Shown one piece after another: positions 33,643-44,393 of a stretch of 64,000 nucleotides of DNA; the first letter of the stretch is position 1, and the number at the start of each line of letters is the position of its first letter. Below the pieces are notes generated by a model. The model was not told the DNA's origin and did no database searches. It saw only the letters and a list, made by a program, of their open reading frames with translations. Position numbers and translations under genes: made by a program. Location of the stretch: positions 1-64,000 of the forward strand of contig JAGWUP010000004.1 of NCBI GenBank assembly GCA_028868375.1. The letters run 5' to 3'. Origin of the DNA: Elusimicrobiota bacterium (GTDB lineage Bacteria > Elusimicrobiota > Elusimicrobia > UBA1565 > UBA9628).

Positions 33643-34674
33643 CTAGCGGCTCGCCGCGATCAGCGCCCGGGCGACGTTCTGCAGCAGCTCCTTGGTCACG
33701 TCGCCCAGCAGGGTGTAATGCACGCGCCCCCGTCGCCAGCGCAGGACGCTGCCGGCCGAGGACAGCCTCAAGGAGGCGGAGGCGAGTCCCTCGGATGAAC
33801 CGCCTCTGGGCATGCGCACCGGCTTGTCGGTCAAGAACAGGGAGAGGACGGTCAGGCCGTCTGTGTAGCGCGCGTGGCGGACGATCGAGCGCCGCACCGT
33901 GAAGTGGTCGGCGCTCTCGAACTCGAAGCCGCCCGGCAGGACGCCCGGGAGCTTGAGGGCATTGCCGGTCTGGGCGTTGAGCTGCGCCAGGGTCAGGAAT
34001 TCCGGCGCCAGCACCGGGCGCAGCGGCGCGCTGGAGAGATTGAGCGCGAACAAGGAATCCGGCAGGGAGTCCTCGGGCTTAAAGCTCGTATAGAGGACCA
34101 TGGCCGCCAGCGGTTTGCCGGGAAGAGCCCGCTTGTTCTCCAGCAGGACATGCGTCTCCTGGTCCAGCCAGAGCGTCTGCTCCGGCTTGCCGGCGGCGCG
34201 GGGAACGATCTTGAGCAGCCAGCAGGGGCGGCCGGCCACGCTTTCGGGACCGGAGGCGGAAAGGCGGTAGTTCTTTAGCAGCAGGGCCCGCTCTTGCTTG
34301 GGAGACATCAACTTCTCGCGGCTGCCCACGGCGTCTCCCTGCAGCAGCCGCCCTTTCTTGACGAACTGGACGACCTGCTTGTCGCCGTCGCTGATGATGA
34401 CGCGCTTGAGGCTGCCGTCCGGAGCCAGGTACTCGCGGCGGCTGCGCTCCCCGCTGCGGTAGAGGCGGACCTGGTCGGCGCGGGCCCTTGGGCCGAACCA
34501 TTGCAGAAACAGCATCCGCCCCCGGTAATCCGTGGTGGGGGGCTGCAGCGCCCAATTCAGCAGCGTTTCCGCCTCGGGCGCGGCGCCCTGGGCGGCCCGC
34601 GCGAGCCCTCCCAGCGGGGATAAGAGCAGGACCAGCGCCGCGGCGCTTCTAATTGGAGCCTTGGTCGGAGGCAT
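33643..34674 (-). CDS. RseB/MucB-like periplasmic sensor of the anti-sigma factor
   Basis: A 343-residue protein with a signal peptide (AAALVLLLSPLGGLARAAQG). An N-terminal LolA-like half (YRGRMLFLQWFG, SRREYLAPDGSLKRVIISDG, CWLLKIVPRAAGKPEQTLWLD) is followed by a smaller MucB-type C-terminal domain (LKLPGVLPGGFEF, ADHFTVRRSIVRHARYTDG, LSLFL). In the sigma-E system RseB binds the anti-sigma factor and senses misplaced lipopolysaccharide or lipoproteins. Position directly after the anti-sigma gene (26-nt overlap) supports the same role here. Confidence 0.75.
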   Translation of the reverse strand: MPPTKAPIRSAAALVLLLSPLGGLARAAQGAAPEAETLLNWALQPPTTDYRGRMLFLQWFGPRARADQVRLYRSGERSRREYLAPDGSLKRVIISDGDKQVVQFVKKGRLLQGDAVGSREKLMSPKQERALLLKNYRLSASGPESVAGRPCWLLKIVPRAAGKPEQTLWLDQETHVLLENKRALPGKPLAAMVLYTSFKPEDSLPDSLFALNLSSAPLRPVLAPEFLTLAQLNAQTGNALKLPGVLPGGFEFESADHFTVRRSIVRHARYTDGLTVLSLFLTDKPVRMPRGGSSEGLASASLRLSSAGSVLRWRRGRVHYTLLGDVTKELLQNVARALIAASR

Positions 34675-35119
34675 CGGGAGCCGAATAGCTTTCGGCGACG
34701 AGGTTGTCCTCGGGGATCAAGGATTCCGCGACATAGCGCGAGTGGGCGGCCAGCAGGGGGCCCAGCGGCACGTACTCGTCCGGAGTGCGATCGAGGGAGC
34801 GCATCCAGAAGGTCATCAGCAACGCGGCCATGGTCAAGGCCGCGGCCGGCGCCCAGACCAGGGGGGCCGCGGCCAGGCGGCGCAGCGCCGCAAAGAAGCT
34901 CGGGCGCCGCTCGACGCGGGCCTCGATGGCGGCGATGAGCTCGGCCGGCAGCGGCCTGCGCGCGGCGCCGGAAAGCAGCGCCTTGACGCGGCGCAGCTCG
35001 AGCAGCTCCCGAGCGCAATCGGGGCAGCGGCGCAGGTGATTCTCGATGCGCGACCGCTCGGCGTCCGGCAGCTCGCCGTCGAGCAAGGAGGACAGCCAAG
35101 GCGATTCTTCGTGGCTCAT
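34649..35119 (-). CDS. zinc-finger anti-sigma factor with one membrane helix
   Basis: A 156-residue protein. The N-terminal cytoplasmic domain has the ZAS-type HLRRCPDC (HxxxCxxC) motif that grips ECF sigma factors. A single hydrophobic helix (LVWAPAAALTMAALLMTFWM) is at about residues 86-107, and a periplasmic tail of 45 or so residues follows. It overlaps the sigma gene by ATGA. Release by regulated proteolysis, as for RseA, is the usual mechanism and is inferred here. Confidence 0.85.
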   Translation of the reverse strand: MSHEESPWLSSLLDGELPDAERSRIENHLRRCPDCARELLELRRVKALLSGAARRPLPAELIAAIEARVERRPSFFAALRRLAAAPLVWAPAAALTMAALLMTFWMRSLDRTPDEYVPLGPLLAAHSRYVAESLIPEDNLVAESYSAPDASDQGSN

Positions 35120-35670
35120 CGCGGCGCCCCCTTTCTTTCGAGGCGCTCGTAGGCGGCTTTAATCAGGATGCGGCCCTGATGGATGCGGGAGCGCACCGTC
35201 CCCACCGGGCAGGACATCACCTCCCCGATCTGCTCGTAGGACAAGTCCTCCATGTCGCACAGCGTCACCGCCGTGCGGTAATGCAGCGGCACCGACTCCA
35301 TGGCTTTCTGCAGCAACGCGTCGTTCTCCCTGCGCTCCATCTCGGCCGTCAAATCGCCGTCTCCCCCCGGGAGGATTTCCTCCCAGCTCGTCTCCTCCGC
35401 CGGCGCCGGGGCGTCCAGCGACACCGTATGCCCGTGGGCGTAGCGCCGCACGCCGTCCAAATAGATGTTGTGCAGTATCCGCAGAAGCCAGGTCTCGAAC
35501 GGGCGATGGCGATCGTACGCGCCGAAATGAGCGTACGCCCGAACGAACGCTTCCTGCACCAAGTCCCTCGCGTCCGGCTCGTTGCCCGCCAGGCGATAGG
35601 CGAAGTTATAGGCTTTCTCGCCCGCGAGCCGGATCAGTTCCGAGAAATCCCCGGCCGGGTCCGTATCCAT
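35116..35670 (-). CDS. ECF RNA polymerase sigma factor (RpoE/SigW-like)
   Basis: A 184-residue ECF sigma factor. Region 2 is AYNFAYRLAGNEPDARDLVQEAFVRAY-like, with YDRHRPFETWLLRILHNIYLDGVRR of region 2.4. Region 4 is VPLHYRTAVTLCDMEDLSYEQIGEVMSCPVGTVRSRIHQGR-like, a helix-turn-helix that reads the -35 box. It lies 36 nt after ddl. A GAACC-N15-CGTATA element ends 5 nt before its ATG, so it probably transcribes itself, the anti-sigma factor, the RseB-like protein and perhaps the symporter. Target genes elsewhere are unknown. Confidence 0.9.
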   Translation of the reverse strand: MDTDPAGDFSELIRLAGEKAYNFAYRLAGNEPDARDLVQEAFVRAYAHFGAYDRHRPFETWLLRILHNIYLDGVRRYAHGHTVSLDAPAPAEETSWEEILPGGDGDLTAEMERRENDALLQKAMESVPLHYRTAVTLCDMEDLSYEQIGEVMSCPVGTVRSRIHQGRILIKAAYERLERKGAPR

Positions 35671-35675
35671 ATATT

Positions 35676-35701
35676 TATACGGCTTGGAGGCCGAATGGTT
35701 C
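35676..35701 (-). promoter_or_regulatory. putative autoregulated ECF sigma promoter
   Basis: On the minus strand GAACC (35701-35697), a 15-nt spacer and CGTATA (35681-35676) match the ECF pattern (GAAC -35 and CGTnTA-like -10). The -10 box ends 5 nt before the sigma-factor ATG, which implies a leaderless transcript. The same stretch reads TATAAAT, so a housekeeping -10 cannot be excluded. Confidence 0.5.
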
Positions 35702-35706
35702 GCGCA

Positions 35707-36783
35707 TTATGGCGTCGTTTTCAGCCGCGCCCGGCGGCGGCCGCGCCGCCGCGCCAGGGCGATCAAGCGGTCTAGCAGGCGGGGCAGCGGCAACCCCGAG
35801 GCCCTCCAGAGCAGCGGATACATGCTGCCGGAGGTGAAGCCCGGGATCGTGTTGACCTCGTTGAAATAGAGCGTTCCCGAGGCCTTGTCTAAAAGGAAAT
35901 CGACTCGCGCCATTCCATAGCCGTCCAGGGCCGAGAAGGCCTTGAGCGCAAGCTCTCGGACCAGGCCGCCCTGGCGGCCAGTCAGAGCCGCGGGGATGAG
36001 CAGGCGCGCCCCGTTCTCGTCGAGATACTTGGCCTTGTAATCGTAGAACTCCGCGTTGGGGACGATTTCCCCGACCGCCGAGGCGCGGGCGGCGAGGGCA
36101 TCTCCGGCCGGGGCAGCCGGGTCGCCCAGCACGGCGCACTCCAACTCCCGGGCCGCCACGCCCTTCTCGATGATCACCTTGTCGTCGTAGCGGAAGGCCT
36201 CGCGCACGGCCGCCGCCAGCTCGCGCTCCGTCTTGACCTTGGAGATGCCCACGGAGGAGCCGAGGCGGGCCGGCTTGACGAAGACCGGATAGCCCAGGGC
36301 TCGCGCGGCTTTCGCGGCGGGCCCTGGCGCGCCGAGCGCGGCGAAGGGCAGGATCGGCAGGCCTGCCTCCCGCGCCAGGCGCTTGGACAGCTCCTTGTCC
36401 ATGCCCAGGGCGGAGCCCAGCACCCCGCAGCCCACGTAGGGGACGGCGGCCAGCTCCAGCAGCCCTTGGACCGTGCCGTCCTCGCCCAGCGTGCCGTGGA
36501 GGACCGGGAAGACGACGTCCGCCGGCCTGCCGCCGGGAGCGAGCCTGGCCGCCGCGGACAGTTCCAGCGCGCGTTCCGAAGGCTTGTCGCCGGTCCCCAC
36601 CCGGCTTCCCAGCCGCTTGGCGTCGGCGCGCAGCCAGCGTCCCCGCTCGTCGATCTGAACGAGCTCGACGGCGTAGCGGCGGGCATCGAGGTTCTCGATG
36701 ACGGTCCGGGCGGAGACCAAGGACACCTGCCGCTCGGCGGATTTGCCGCCGCAGAGGACCAGCACGCGCAGTTTTTTATTCAA
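35707..36783 (-). CDS. ddl: D-alanine--D-alanine ligase
   Basis: Joins two D-Ala residues for peptidoglycan. The ATP-grasp protein begins LRVLVLCGGKSAERQVSLVSA. Further features are VFPVLHGTLGEDGTVQGLLE, GSALGMDKELSKRLARE, FVKPARLGSSVGISKV (ATP-binding loop), and FNEVNTIPGFTSGSMYP near the end. The start is set at TTG 36783 (358 residues) because a TTGAAG-N17-TACAAA promoter lies just upstream and the earlier TTG at 36819 is its -35 box. A start at 36819 would only add 12 residues. It is divergent from hpt. Confidence 0.92.
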   Translation of the reverse strand: MNKKLRVLVLCGGKSAERQVSLVSARTVIENLDARRYAVELVQIDERGRWLRADAKRLGSRVGTGDKPSERALELSAAARLAPGGRPADVVFPVLHGTLGEDGTVQGLLELAAVPYVGCGVLGSALGMDKELSKRLAREAGLPILPFAALGAPGPAAKAARALGYPVFVKPARLGSSVGISKVKTERELAAAVREAFRYDDKVIIEKGVAARELECAVLGDPAAPAGDALAARASAVGEIVPNAEFYDYKAKYLDENGARLLIPAALTGRQGGLVRELALKAFSALDGYGMARVDFLLDKASGTLYFNEVNTIPGFTSGSMYPLLWRASGLPLPRLLDRLIALARRRGRRRARLKTTP

Positions 36784-36790
36784 GGGAGTC

Positions 36791-36819
36791 TTTGTACCAG
36801 TTTGCGGGCCTAGCTTCAA
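36791..36819 (-). promoter_or_regulatory. ddl promoter, leaderless type
   Basis: TTGAAG (36819-36814), 17-nt spacer and TACAAA (36796-36791) on the minus strand. The -10 box ends 7 nt before the TTG start at 36783. Confidence 0.6.
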
Positions 36820-36829
36820 CCCAGGCGGC

Positions 36830-36859
36830 TTGATTCCCGCAAGCCCATAAAGTTATCCT
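36830..36859 (+). promoter_or_regulatory. hpt-ftsH operon promoter, leaderless type
   Basis: TTGATT (36830-36835), 18-nt spacer and TATCCT (36854-36859). The -10 box ends 6 nt before the hpt ATG at 36866, where transcription would be expected to start. No Shine-Dalgarno sequence is present. Confidence 0.6.
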
Positions 36860-36865
36860 ATTCGG

Positions 36866-37405
36866 ATGCTCAAAACCGCGCCGACTCGGGGCATCGACCG
36901 GGTCCTGCTCGATGAAGAGACCCTGCGCCAGCGCATCAAGGAGCTGGGGGCGCGCATCTCCGCCGATTACGCCGGCAAGCCGCTGCTGCTGGTGGGGATT
37001 TTGCGCGGCAGCATCATGTTCATGGGCGAGCTGATGAAGTCGATCGCCGTGGATTGCGCCATCGACTTCATGTCCCTTTCCTCTTATGCCGGGGATTCGA
37101 CGACGGGCAACGTGCGCGTGCTGCTCGACCTGCGCGGAAGCTGCGAGGGGCGGGACGTTTTGGTCGTGGAGGACATCATCGACACCGGCTTGACCCTGGA
37201 CCATCTGCTGGCGCTGCTGCGCACGCGCCAGCCGCGCTCGCTGGAGGTCTGCTCCCTGCTCGATAAGCCGTCCTGCCGGAAGGTCGACGTAACCGCCAAG
37301 TACGTGGGCTTCCCCATCGCAGACGACTTCGTGGTCGGCTTCGGCCTGGATTACAACGAGAGATACCGCAACCTGCCGTACGTAGGCGTGCTCAAGCGCC
37401 CCTGA
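36866..37405 (+). CDS. hpt: hypoxanthine phosphoribosyltransferase
   Basis: Salvages hypoxanthine and guanine with PRPP. The 179-residue protein has LLVGILRGSIMFMGEL, the PRPP-binding LVVEDIIDTGLTL (with the two acidic residues), and VDVTAKYVGFPIADDFVVGFGLDYNERYRNLPYVG-like ending, typical of HPRT. It heads the hpt-ftsH-folP order seen widely in bacteria. The PRPP it uses is the product of Prs, also in this window. Confidence 0.93.
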   Translation: MLKTAPTRGIDRVLLDEETLRQRIKELGARISADYAGKPLLLVGILRGSIMFMGELMKSIAVDCAIDFMSLSSYAGDSTTGNVRVLLDLRGSCEGRDVLVVEDIIDTGLTLDHLLALLRTRQPRSLEVCSLLDKPSCRKVDVTAKYVGFPIADDFVVGFGLDYNERYRNLPYVGVLKRP

Positions 37406-37410
37406 CCCGA

Positions 37411-39219
37411 ATGGGAAACAACAAGGTCAAGCAGTTCGCCATCTGGTCCGCCGCCATCCTGCTGTTCATCTTCCTGTTCCAGAACGTGAAGTCCCCCGTC
37501 GTCGAGAAGGAGATTCCCTACTCGACGTTCAAGGCCAAGCTGCGCGAGGGGGCGATCCAGCAGGTCAAGATGCGCCCCGACCTCATCAGCGGCCAGATGA
37601 AGGACGACGGCGGCAAGCTCGTCGACTTCAAGACCCTGCCGCTGCCCGACACCAACCTCGTCCAGGATCTGGAGAAATACCACGTCGCGAAGTTCTCCGG
37701 CGAGCCGGACCGCAGCTGGATCACCAGCCTGGTCGTCAACATCGGCTGGATACTCATCTTCTTCGTGCTGTGGTGGGTCTTCGTGATCCGGCAGGTGCAG
37801 GTCGGCGGCAAGCAGGCGCTCTCCTTCGGGCGCAGCCGCGCGAAGATGGTCGACGACAAGAGCAAGAAGAAGACGACCTTCGCCGACGTCGCCGGCTGCG
37901 ACGAGTCCAAAGAAGAGCTGCAGGAGATCGTCGATTTCCTCAAGAGCCCGGAGCGCTTCACCAAGCTCGGCGGCAAGATGCCGCGCGGGGTGCTGCTCTT
38001 CGGCCAGCCCGGCACCGGCAAGACGCTGCTGGCCCGCGCGGTCGCCGGCGAGGCCGGCGTGCCCTTCTTTTCGGCGTCCGCCTCGGAGTTCGTCGAGATG
38101 TTCGTCGGGGTCGGCGCCTCGCGGGTGCGGGACCTTTTCGACCAGGCGAAGAAGGCCGCCCCGGCGGTGATCTTCGTCGACGAGCTCGACGCGGTCGGCC
38201 GGCACCGCTTCGCCGGCATCGGCGGGGGCCATGACGAGCGCGAGCAGACCCTCAACCAGCTGCTCATCGAGCTGGACGGCTTCGAGCAGAACCAGGGCAT
38301 CGTCCTGATCGCGGCCACCAACCGGCCGGACGTGATCGATCCGGCCCTGCTGCGCCCCGGACGCTTCGACCGGCAGATCAGCGTTCCGACGCCCCATCTC
38401 AAGGGCCGCGAGGAGATCCTCAAGGTCCACGCGCGCAGCGTCAAGATGTCGGCGGAGGTGGACCTCGCCATCATCGCCCGCCGCACGCCGGGATTCTCCG
38501 GCGCGGATTTGGCCAACGTCATCAACGAGGCGGCGCTGCTGGCGGCGCGCAAGAACAAGGAGAGCGTCGAGATGGCGGACCTGGAGGAGGCCATCGAGCG
38601 GGTCATGGCGGGGCCGCAGAAAAAATCCTCCCTGATGTCCGAGAAGGAGAAGCGGGTCGTCGCCTACCACGAGTCCGGGCATACCCTGGTGGCCAAGCTC
38701 CTGCCGAACACCGATCCGGTCCACAAGGTCTCGATCGTCTCGCGCGGCCACGCCTTGGGCTACACCCTGCAGCTGCCCACCGAGGACAAGTATCTGACCT
38801 CGCGCTCGGAGATCCTCAACCGCCTGGCCGTCCTGCTGGGCGGCCGCTGCGCGGAGGAGCTGATCTTCAACGAGATCACGACGGGAGCCGCCGACGACCT
38901 GTCCAAGGCCAGCGCCTACGCCATGAGGATGGTCACCGAGTTCGGGATGAGCGACAAGGTGGGGCCGCTCTCCCTCAAGAAGCCGGACCAGGAGATCTTC
39001 CTGGGCCGGGACTTGCACGAGCAGGGCCACTACTCGGAGCGCACCGCCCAGCTCATCGACGAGGAGGTCAAGCGCATCGTCACCGACGCCCAGCAGAAGG
39101 CGAGGCAGCTGCTGGCGGCGAACCGCAAGATTCTCGAGCAATTGGCCGCCAAGCTCTTCGATCGCGAGGTCCTTACCGGCGAGGACGTCGACGCCATCCT
39201 GCAGGCCGGTGTCGCTTAA
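37411..39219 (+). CDS. ftsH: ATP-dependent zinc metalloprotease FtsH
   Basis: A membrane-anchored AAA+ protease of 602 residues for membrane and regulatory proteins. A first membrane helix lies at about 8-22 and a second at 109-127, with a small periplasmic domain between. Walker A is GQPGTGKT (about 198-205), Walker [11 protein letters not shown], and the second region of homology [20 protein letters not shown]. The zinc site is HESGH (His420, Glu421, His424). The peptidase domain continues to the end. It starts 5 nt after hpt and overlaps folP by 11 nt. The C-terminal tail is short. Confidence 0.96.
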   Translation: MGNNKVKQFAIWSAAILLFIFLFQNVKSPVVEKEIPYSTFKAKLREGAIQQVKMRPDLISGQMKDDGGKLVDFKTLPLPDTNLVQDLEKYHVAKFSGEPDRSWITSLVVNIGWILIFFVLWWVFVIRQVQVGGKQALSFGRSRAKMVDDKSKKKTTFADVAGCDESKEELQEIVDFLKSPERFTKLGGKMPRGVLLFGQPGTGKTLLARAVAGEAGVPFFSASASEFVEMFVGVGASRVRDLFDQAKKAAPAVIFVDELDAVGRHRFAGIGGGHDEREQTLNQLLIELDGFEQNQGIVLIAATNRPDVIDPALLRPGRFDRQISVPTPHLKGREEILKVHARSVKMSAEVDLAIIARRTPGFSGADLANVINEAALLAARKNKESVEMADLEEAIERVMAGPQKKSSLMSEKEKRVVAYHESGHTLVAKLLPNTDPVHKVSIVSRGHALGYTLQLPTEDKYLTSRSEILNRLAVLLGGRCAEELIFNEITTGAADDLSKASAYAMRMVTEFGMSDKVGPLSLKKPDQEIFLGRDLHEQGHYSERTAQLIDEEVKRIVTDAQQKARQLLAANRKILEQLAAKLFDREVLTGEDVDAILQAGVA

Positions 39220-40021
39220 GCCGCGGCGGCGGCCGCTGATCATGGGCGTGGTCAACTGCACGCCCGACTCCTTTTTCGCCTCCAGCCGAACGCCCGCGGC
39301 GGAGGAGGCGGTTGCTCGCGCCTTGCGGCTGGCCGAGGAGGGGGCGGACTGGCTCGACGTCGGAGGCCAGTCGACCCGCCCCGGCTCCGAGGCCGTGCCG
39401 GCAGAGGAGGAGTTAAGGCGCGTTCTTCCCGTCATCGAGGCTTTGGCGCGCCGAACGAAGCTGCCGATCTCCGTCGACACGGACAAGGCCCTGGTGGCCG
39501 CTAGCGCCCGCGGGGCGGGGGCGAGCATCCTCAACGACGTCTCGGCATTGCGGGGAGATCCGGCGATGTTGCGGGAGGCGACGAGGTTCGACCGCGTCAT
39601 CCTGATGCACATGCAGGGCACGCCGAGGACGATGCAGCGGGAGCCGAGCTACGACGACGTGGTCGCCGAGGTGGCCGATTTTTTGAGCCGGCGGCTTGAG
39701 GCCTTCTCGAGCGCGGGCGGCGACGCCTCCCGCGCACTGGTGGACCCCGGCATCGGCTTCGGCAAGACGCTGGAGCACAATCTCTCTTTGCTCAAGCGGC
39801 TTGAGGACTTCGCGGCCCTGGCCCCGGTGGTCCTCGGCGTCTCGCGCAAGTCGTTTCTCTCCCGGATCGTTCCCGACGCCGGCCCCCAGGACAGATTGCC
39901 GGGCTCCTTGGCCGCGGCCGTGCTGGGAGCCCTCCACGGGGCCGCCGTCCTGCGCGTTCACGACGTGGCGGCGACCAGGCAGGCCCTGGAGGTCTGCGCC
40001 GCGCTCGAGGCGGCTTCTTAA
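39209..40021 (+). CDS. folP: dihydropteroate synthase
   Basis: Joins p-aminobenzoate to the pterin pyrophosphate in folate synthesis. The 270-residue TIM-barrel protein shows IMGVVNCTPDSFF, WLDVGGQSTRPGSE, PISVDTDKALVA, ILNDVSAL, LMHMQGTPRTMQ and VVLGVSRKSFLSR, the standard blocks. The Phe or Leu loop after CTPDSF reads FASSRT. The start is a GTG at 39209 within the end of ftsH; the TPDS motif then falls at the usual distance from the N-terminus. Confidence 0.93.
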   Translation: MSLKPRRRPLIMGVVNCTPDSFFASSRTPAAEEAVARALRLAEEGADWLDVGGQSTRPGSEAVPAEEELRRVLPVIEALARRTKLPISVDTDKALVAASARGAGASILNDVSALRGDPAMLREATRFDRVILMHMQGTPRTMQREPSYDDVVAEVADFLSRRLEAFSSAGGDASRALVDPGIGFGKTLEHNLSLLKRLEDFAALAPVVLGVSRKSFLSRIVPDAGPQDRLPGSLAAAVLGALHGAAVLRVHDVAATRQALEVCAALEAAS

Positions 40022-40022
40022 G

Positions 40023-41402
40023 ATGGGGACAGCGCGGCTCTTCGGCACGGACGGCGTGCGCGGCATTCCGGGGCGGCCGCCGCTGGTTCCGGAAACGGTG
40101 GGGCGCATCGCCGCGATCGCGGCGCGGCTGCTCAAGGCGCAAGCGGGCGCCGCCCCCAACGGCGGCGGGCCGTTTCTCCTGATCGGCCGGGACACCCGCG
40201 GCTCCGGCCCCGCCCTGATGCGCTCCTTGGTGGCGGGCTTCGCGCGCGCGGGGGCGGGCTCCATCGATCTGGGCGTGCTGCCGACCCCGGCGGTCTCCTA
40301 TCTTACGCCGCGCCTGGGCGCCGTCGGGGGAGCGGTGATCTCGGCCAGCCACAATCCGGCCGAGTTCAACGGCGTCAAATTCTTCGATCGGAACGGCTTC
40401 AAGATGGATCCCGGCGTCGAGGAGGAGATCGAGGAGCGCTTGCGCCGGGGCGAGGGCGCTGCGGGGCGCGCGGCGGCCGCGGGCTTGGCCCGGCCGCGCG
40501 ACGGGACCGCACAGGCGGGCTTGTACCTGGATTTCCTAAGAAGCACCTTCCCGGCCGAGTTGGATCTCTCCGGCATGACGCTGGTGGTCGACTGCGCCAA
40601 CGGGGCCTCCTCCGCCTTCGCCCCGCGGCTTTTCGAGGGCTTGGGAGCGCGGGTGATCCCGCTGTCGTGCCGCCCCGACGGCGGCAACATCAACGCCGGC
40701 TGCGGGGCCCTGTTTCCGGAGGCGATGCGGCGGGCCGTCGTCCGCCGCAAGGCCCAGGCGGGGGTCTGTTTCGACGGGGACGCCGACCGCGCGATCTTCG
40801 CGGACGAGAAGGGGCGCCTGTTGGACGGCGACCGCCTGATCTGCCTGGGCGCGCTGCGCCTGCACGAGCGGGGCCTGCTGCGCAACGATCGGGTGGTCCT
40901 GACCGTCATGTCGAACATCGGCCTGGTCAACTCCCTCAAGGAGAGGGGCATCGAGGTCGTCTCCGTTCCCGTGGGAGACCGCAACGTCACCGAGGCCATC
41001 GAGAGGGGCGGATTGTCGATCGGAGGCGAAAGCTCCGGCCACGTCATCTTCCGAAGCTTCGCCGTCACGGGAGACGGCATGCTGACCGCCCTGCAGACCC
41101 TGGCGGCCATGCGCGAGTCCGGAAAGCCCCTCTCGGCCACGCGCGAGGCCTTTCGTCCCGTCCCCCAGGCGCTGCGCAACCTCCATTGCGGAGACAAGCC
41201 GCCCCTGGAGCGCCTGCCGCGGCTGCAGAAGGCATTGAGGCGCTGCCGCCGGGAGCTCGGAGAGCGGGGGCGGGTGCTGCTGCGCTACTCGGGCACGGAG
41301 CCCCTGCTGCGCATCATGGTGGAGGGCCCGGACCGCGCTCGGGTGGCGGCGATGGCGGACGAGCTTTCGGCGGCGTTTCGCGCGGCGTCGCAAAAGTTAT
41401 AA
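40023..41402 (+). CDS. glmM: phosphoglucosamine mutase
   Basis: Converts glucosamine-6-phosphate to glucosamine-1-phosphate. The 459-residue protein begins ARLFGTDGVRGIPG. The phosphoserine is Ser109 in ISASHNPAEFNGVKFF. The metal loop is CFDGDADRAIFAD, the sugar-binding loop GGESSGHVIF, and the phosphate-binding loop LLRYSGTEPLLRIMVEG. The start at 40023 is 1 nt after the folP stop. It stands one gene (pdxJ) before glmS, so most of the amino-sugar route is in one run. Confidence 0.93.
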   Translation: MGTARLFGTDGVRGIPGRPPLVPETVGRIAAIAARLLKAQAGAAPNGGGPFLLIGRDTRGSGPALMRSLVAGFARAGAGSIDLGVLPTPAVSYLTPRLGAVGGAVISASHNPAEFNGVKFFDRNGFKMDPGVEEEIEERLRRGEGAAGRAAAAGLARPRDGTAQAGLYLDFLRSTFPAELDLSGMTLVVDCANGASSAFAPRLFEGLGARVIPLSCRPDGGNINAGCGALFPEAMRRAVVRRKAQAGVCFDGDADRAIFADEKGRLLDGDRLICLGALRLHERGLLRNDRVVLTVMSNIGLVNSLKERGIEVVSVPVGDRNVTEAIERGGLSIGGESSGHVIFRSFAVTGDGMLTALQTLAAMRESGKPLSATREAFRPVPQALRNLHCGDKPPLERLPRLQKALRRCRRELGERGRVLLRYSGTEPLLRIMVEGPDRARVAAMADELSAAFRAASQKL

Positions 41403-41441
41403 GATCGCGGGAATAAGGACCTTCCTAAGGGAGACCATATC

Positions 41442-42170
41442 ATGCGCATCGGGCACAACTTGAAGCTGGGAGTCAACATCGACCATATCGCCACGCTGCG
41501 GCAGGCCCGCCGCGACATCGACCCGGATCCGCTGGCGGCCGCGCGGGTCGCGCGCCGGGCCGGGGCCGACATGATCGTCTGTCATCTGCGCGAGGACAGG
41601 CGCCACATCCAGGACCAGGATCTCTTCGAGTTGTGCAAGCTGAAGGGGGAGGTCCACCTGGAGCTGGCCGCGGTTGCGCGGATCGTGGAGATCGCGCTGA
41701 AGGCGAAGCCGGACTCCGTCTGCCTGGTCCCCGAGCGGCGACAGGAGCTGACGACGGAGGGCGGCCTCAAGCTGGTCGGGGCCTCCGCCAAGCCCCTGCG
41801 TCAAGCGGTGTCCAAGCTGAAGGCCGCGGGCATCGAGGTCAGCCTCTTCATCGACCCGGAGGCCGGCGCCGTGCGCGCGGCCAAGGCCTTGGGGGCCGAC
41901 ACGGTCGAGTTGTGCACCAGCGCCTACAGCCGGGCCAAGGGCAAGAAGAACACGGGGACCGAGCTGGAGCGCCTGGAGCTGGCCGGCTACCTGGCCTACG
42001 AGATGGGCATGGGCTTGCACGCGGGCCACGGCCTGGACTACCACAATGTCAAGGACGTCGCGGCCATCCCGCACCTGACCGCGGTCAACATCGGTTTTTC
42101 CATCGTCTCGCGCGCGCTGTTCGTGGGCTTGAAGGCGGCCGTCGCCGAGATGAAGGAACTCGTCAGCTAG
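41442..42170 (+). CDS. pdxJ: pyridoxine 5'-phosphate synthase
   Basis: Closes the ring of vitamin B6 from 3-amino-2-oxopropyl phosphate and deoxyxylulose phosphate. The 242-residue TIM barrel has LGVNIDHIATLRQARR, VCHLREDRRHIQDQDL, VCLVPERRQELTTEGGL and GLHAGHGLDYHNV, all diagnostic. An AAGGGAG stretch lies 8 nt before the ATG. B6 is the cofactor of the aminotransferase in the glycan locus, although no direct link is implied. Confidence 0.95.
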   Translation: MRIGHNLKLGVNIDHIATLRQARRDIDPDPLAAARVARRAGADMIVCHLREDRRHIQDQDLFELCKLKGEVHLELAAVARIVEIALKAKPDSVCLVPERRQELTTEGGLKLVGASAKPLRQAVSKLKAAGIEVSLFIDPEAGAVRAAKALGADTVELCTSAYSRAKGKKNTGTELERLELAGYLAYEMGMGLHAGHGLDYHNVKDVAAIPHLTAVNIGFSIVSRALFVGLKAAVAEMKELVS

Positions 42171-42176
42171 CGCCCC

Positions 42177-44048
<1,872 letters not shown>

Positions 44049-44393
44049 GTGGACTCGGTGGAGCTGGGAGCCGACATCGTCGAGATCGACCGCATCCGCG
44101 GCCTCGCCTCGCGCCAGCCGCGCTTCCTCTCCCGCGTCTTTTCCCGGGACGAGATCGCCTACTGCCGCGGCAAGAAGAACCCCTGGCAGCATTTCGCCGT
44201 GCGCTTCGCCGCCAAGGAGGCGGTCTGGAAGGCGGTCGGTCCGGGGAGGCTGAGCTTGGTCGACATCACCGTCGCGCGCGACCGTCGGGGGCGTCCGGTG
44301 GCGCTGGTCAAGGGCCGCGCGGCCGCGGGCGTCAAGATCACCCTCTCCCACAGCGAGCGCTACGCCTTGGCGGTGGCGGTCAAGACGCGATGA
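44049..44393 (+). CDS. acpS: holo-[acyl-carrier-protein] synthase
   Basis: Transfers phosphopantetheine from CoA to apo-ACP. The 114-residue protein has LGADIVEIDRI (the metal-binding Asp), FAAKEAVWKAVG (the metal-binding Glu and Lys) and ITLSHSERYALAVAV at the end. It begins at the GTG directly after the glmS stop; another GTG three codons later (VELGADIVE) would also fit. It is followed by nnrD with an ATGA overlap. Confidence 0.92.
   Translation: MDSVELGADIVEIDRIRGLASRQPRFLSRVFSRDEIAYCRGKKNPWQHFAVRFAAKEAVWKAVGPGRLSLVDITVARDRRGRPVALVKGRAAAGVKITLSHSERYALAVAVKTR

Noticed and set aside
37351-39621. A 756-residue minus-strand open frame antisense to ftsH and folP
   Set aside because: The plus strand encodes clear FtsH and FolP; the antisense frame is open only because of high GC at third positions.
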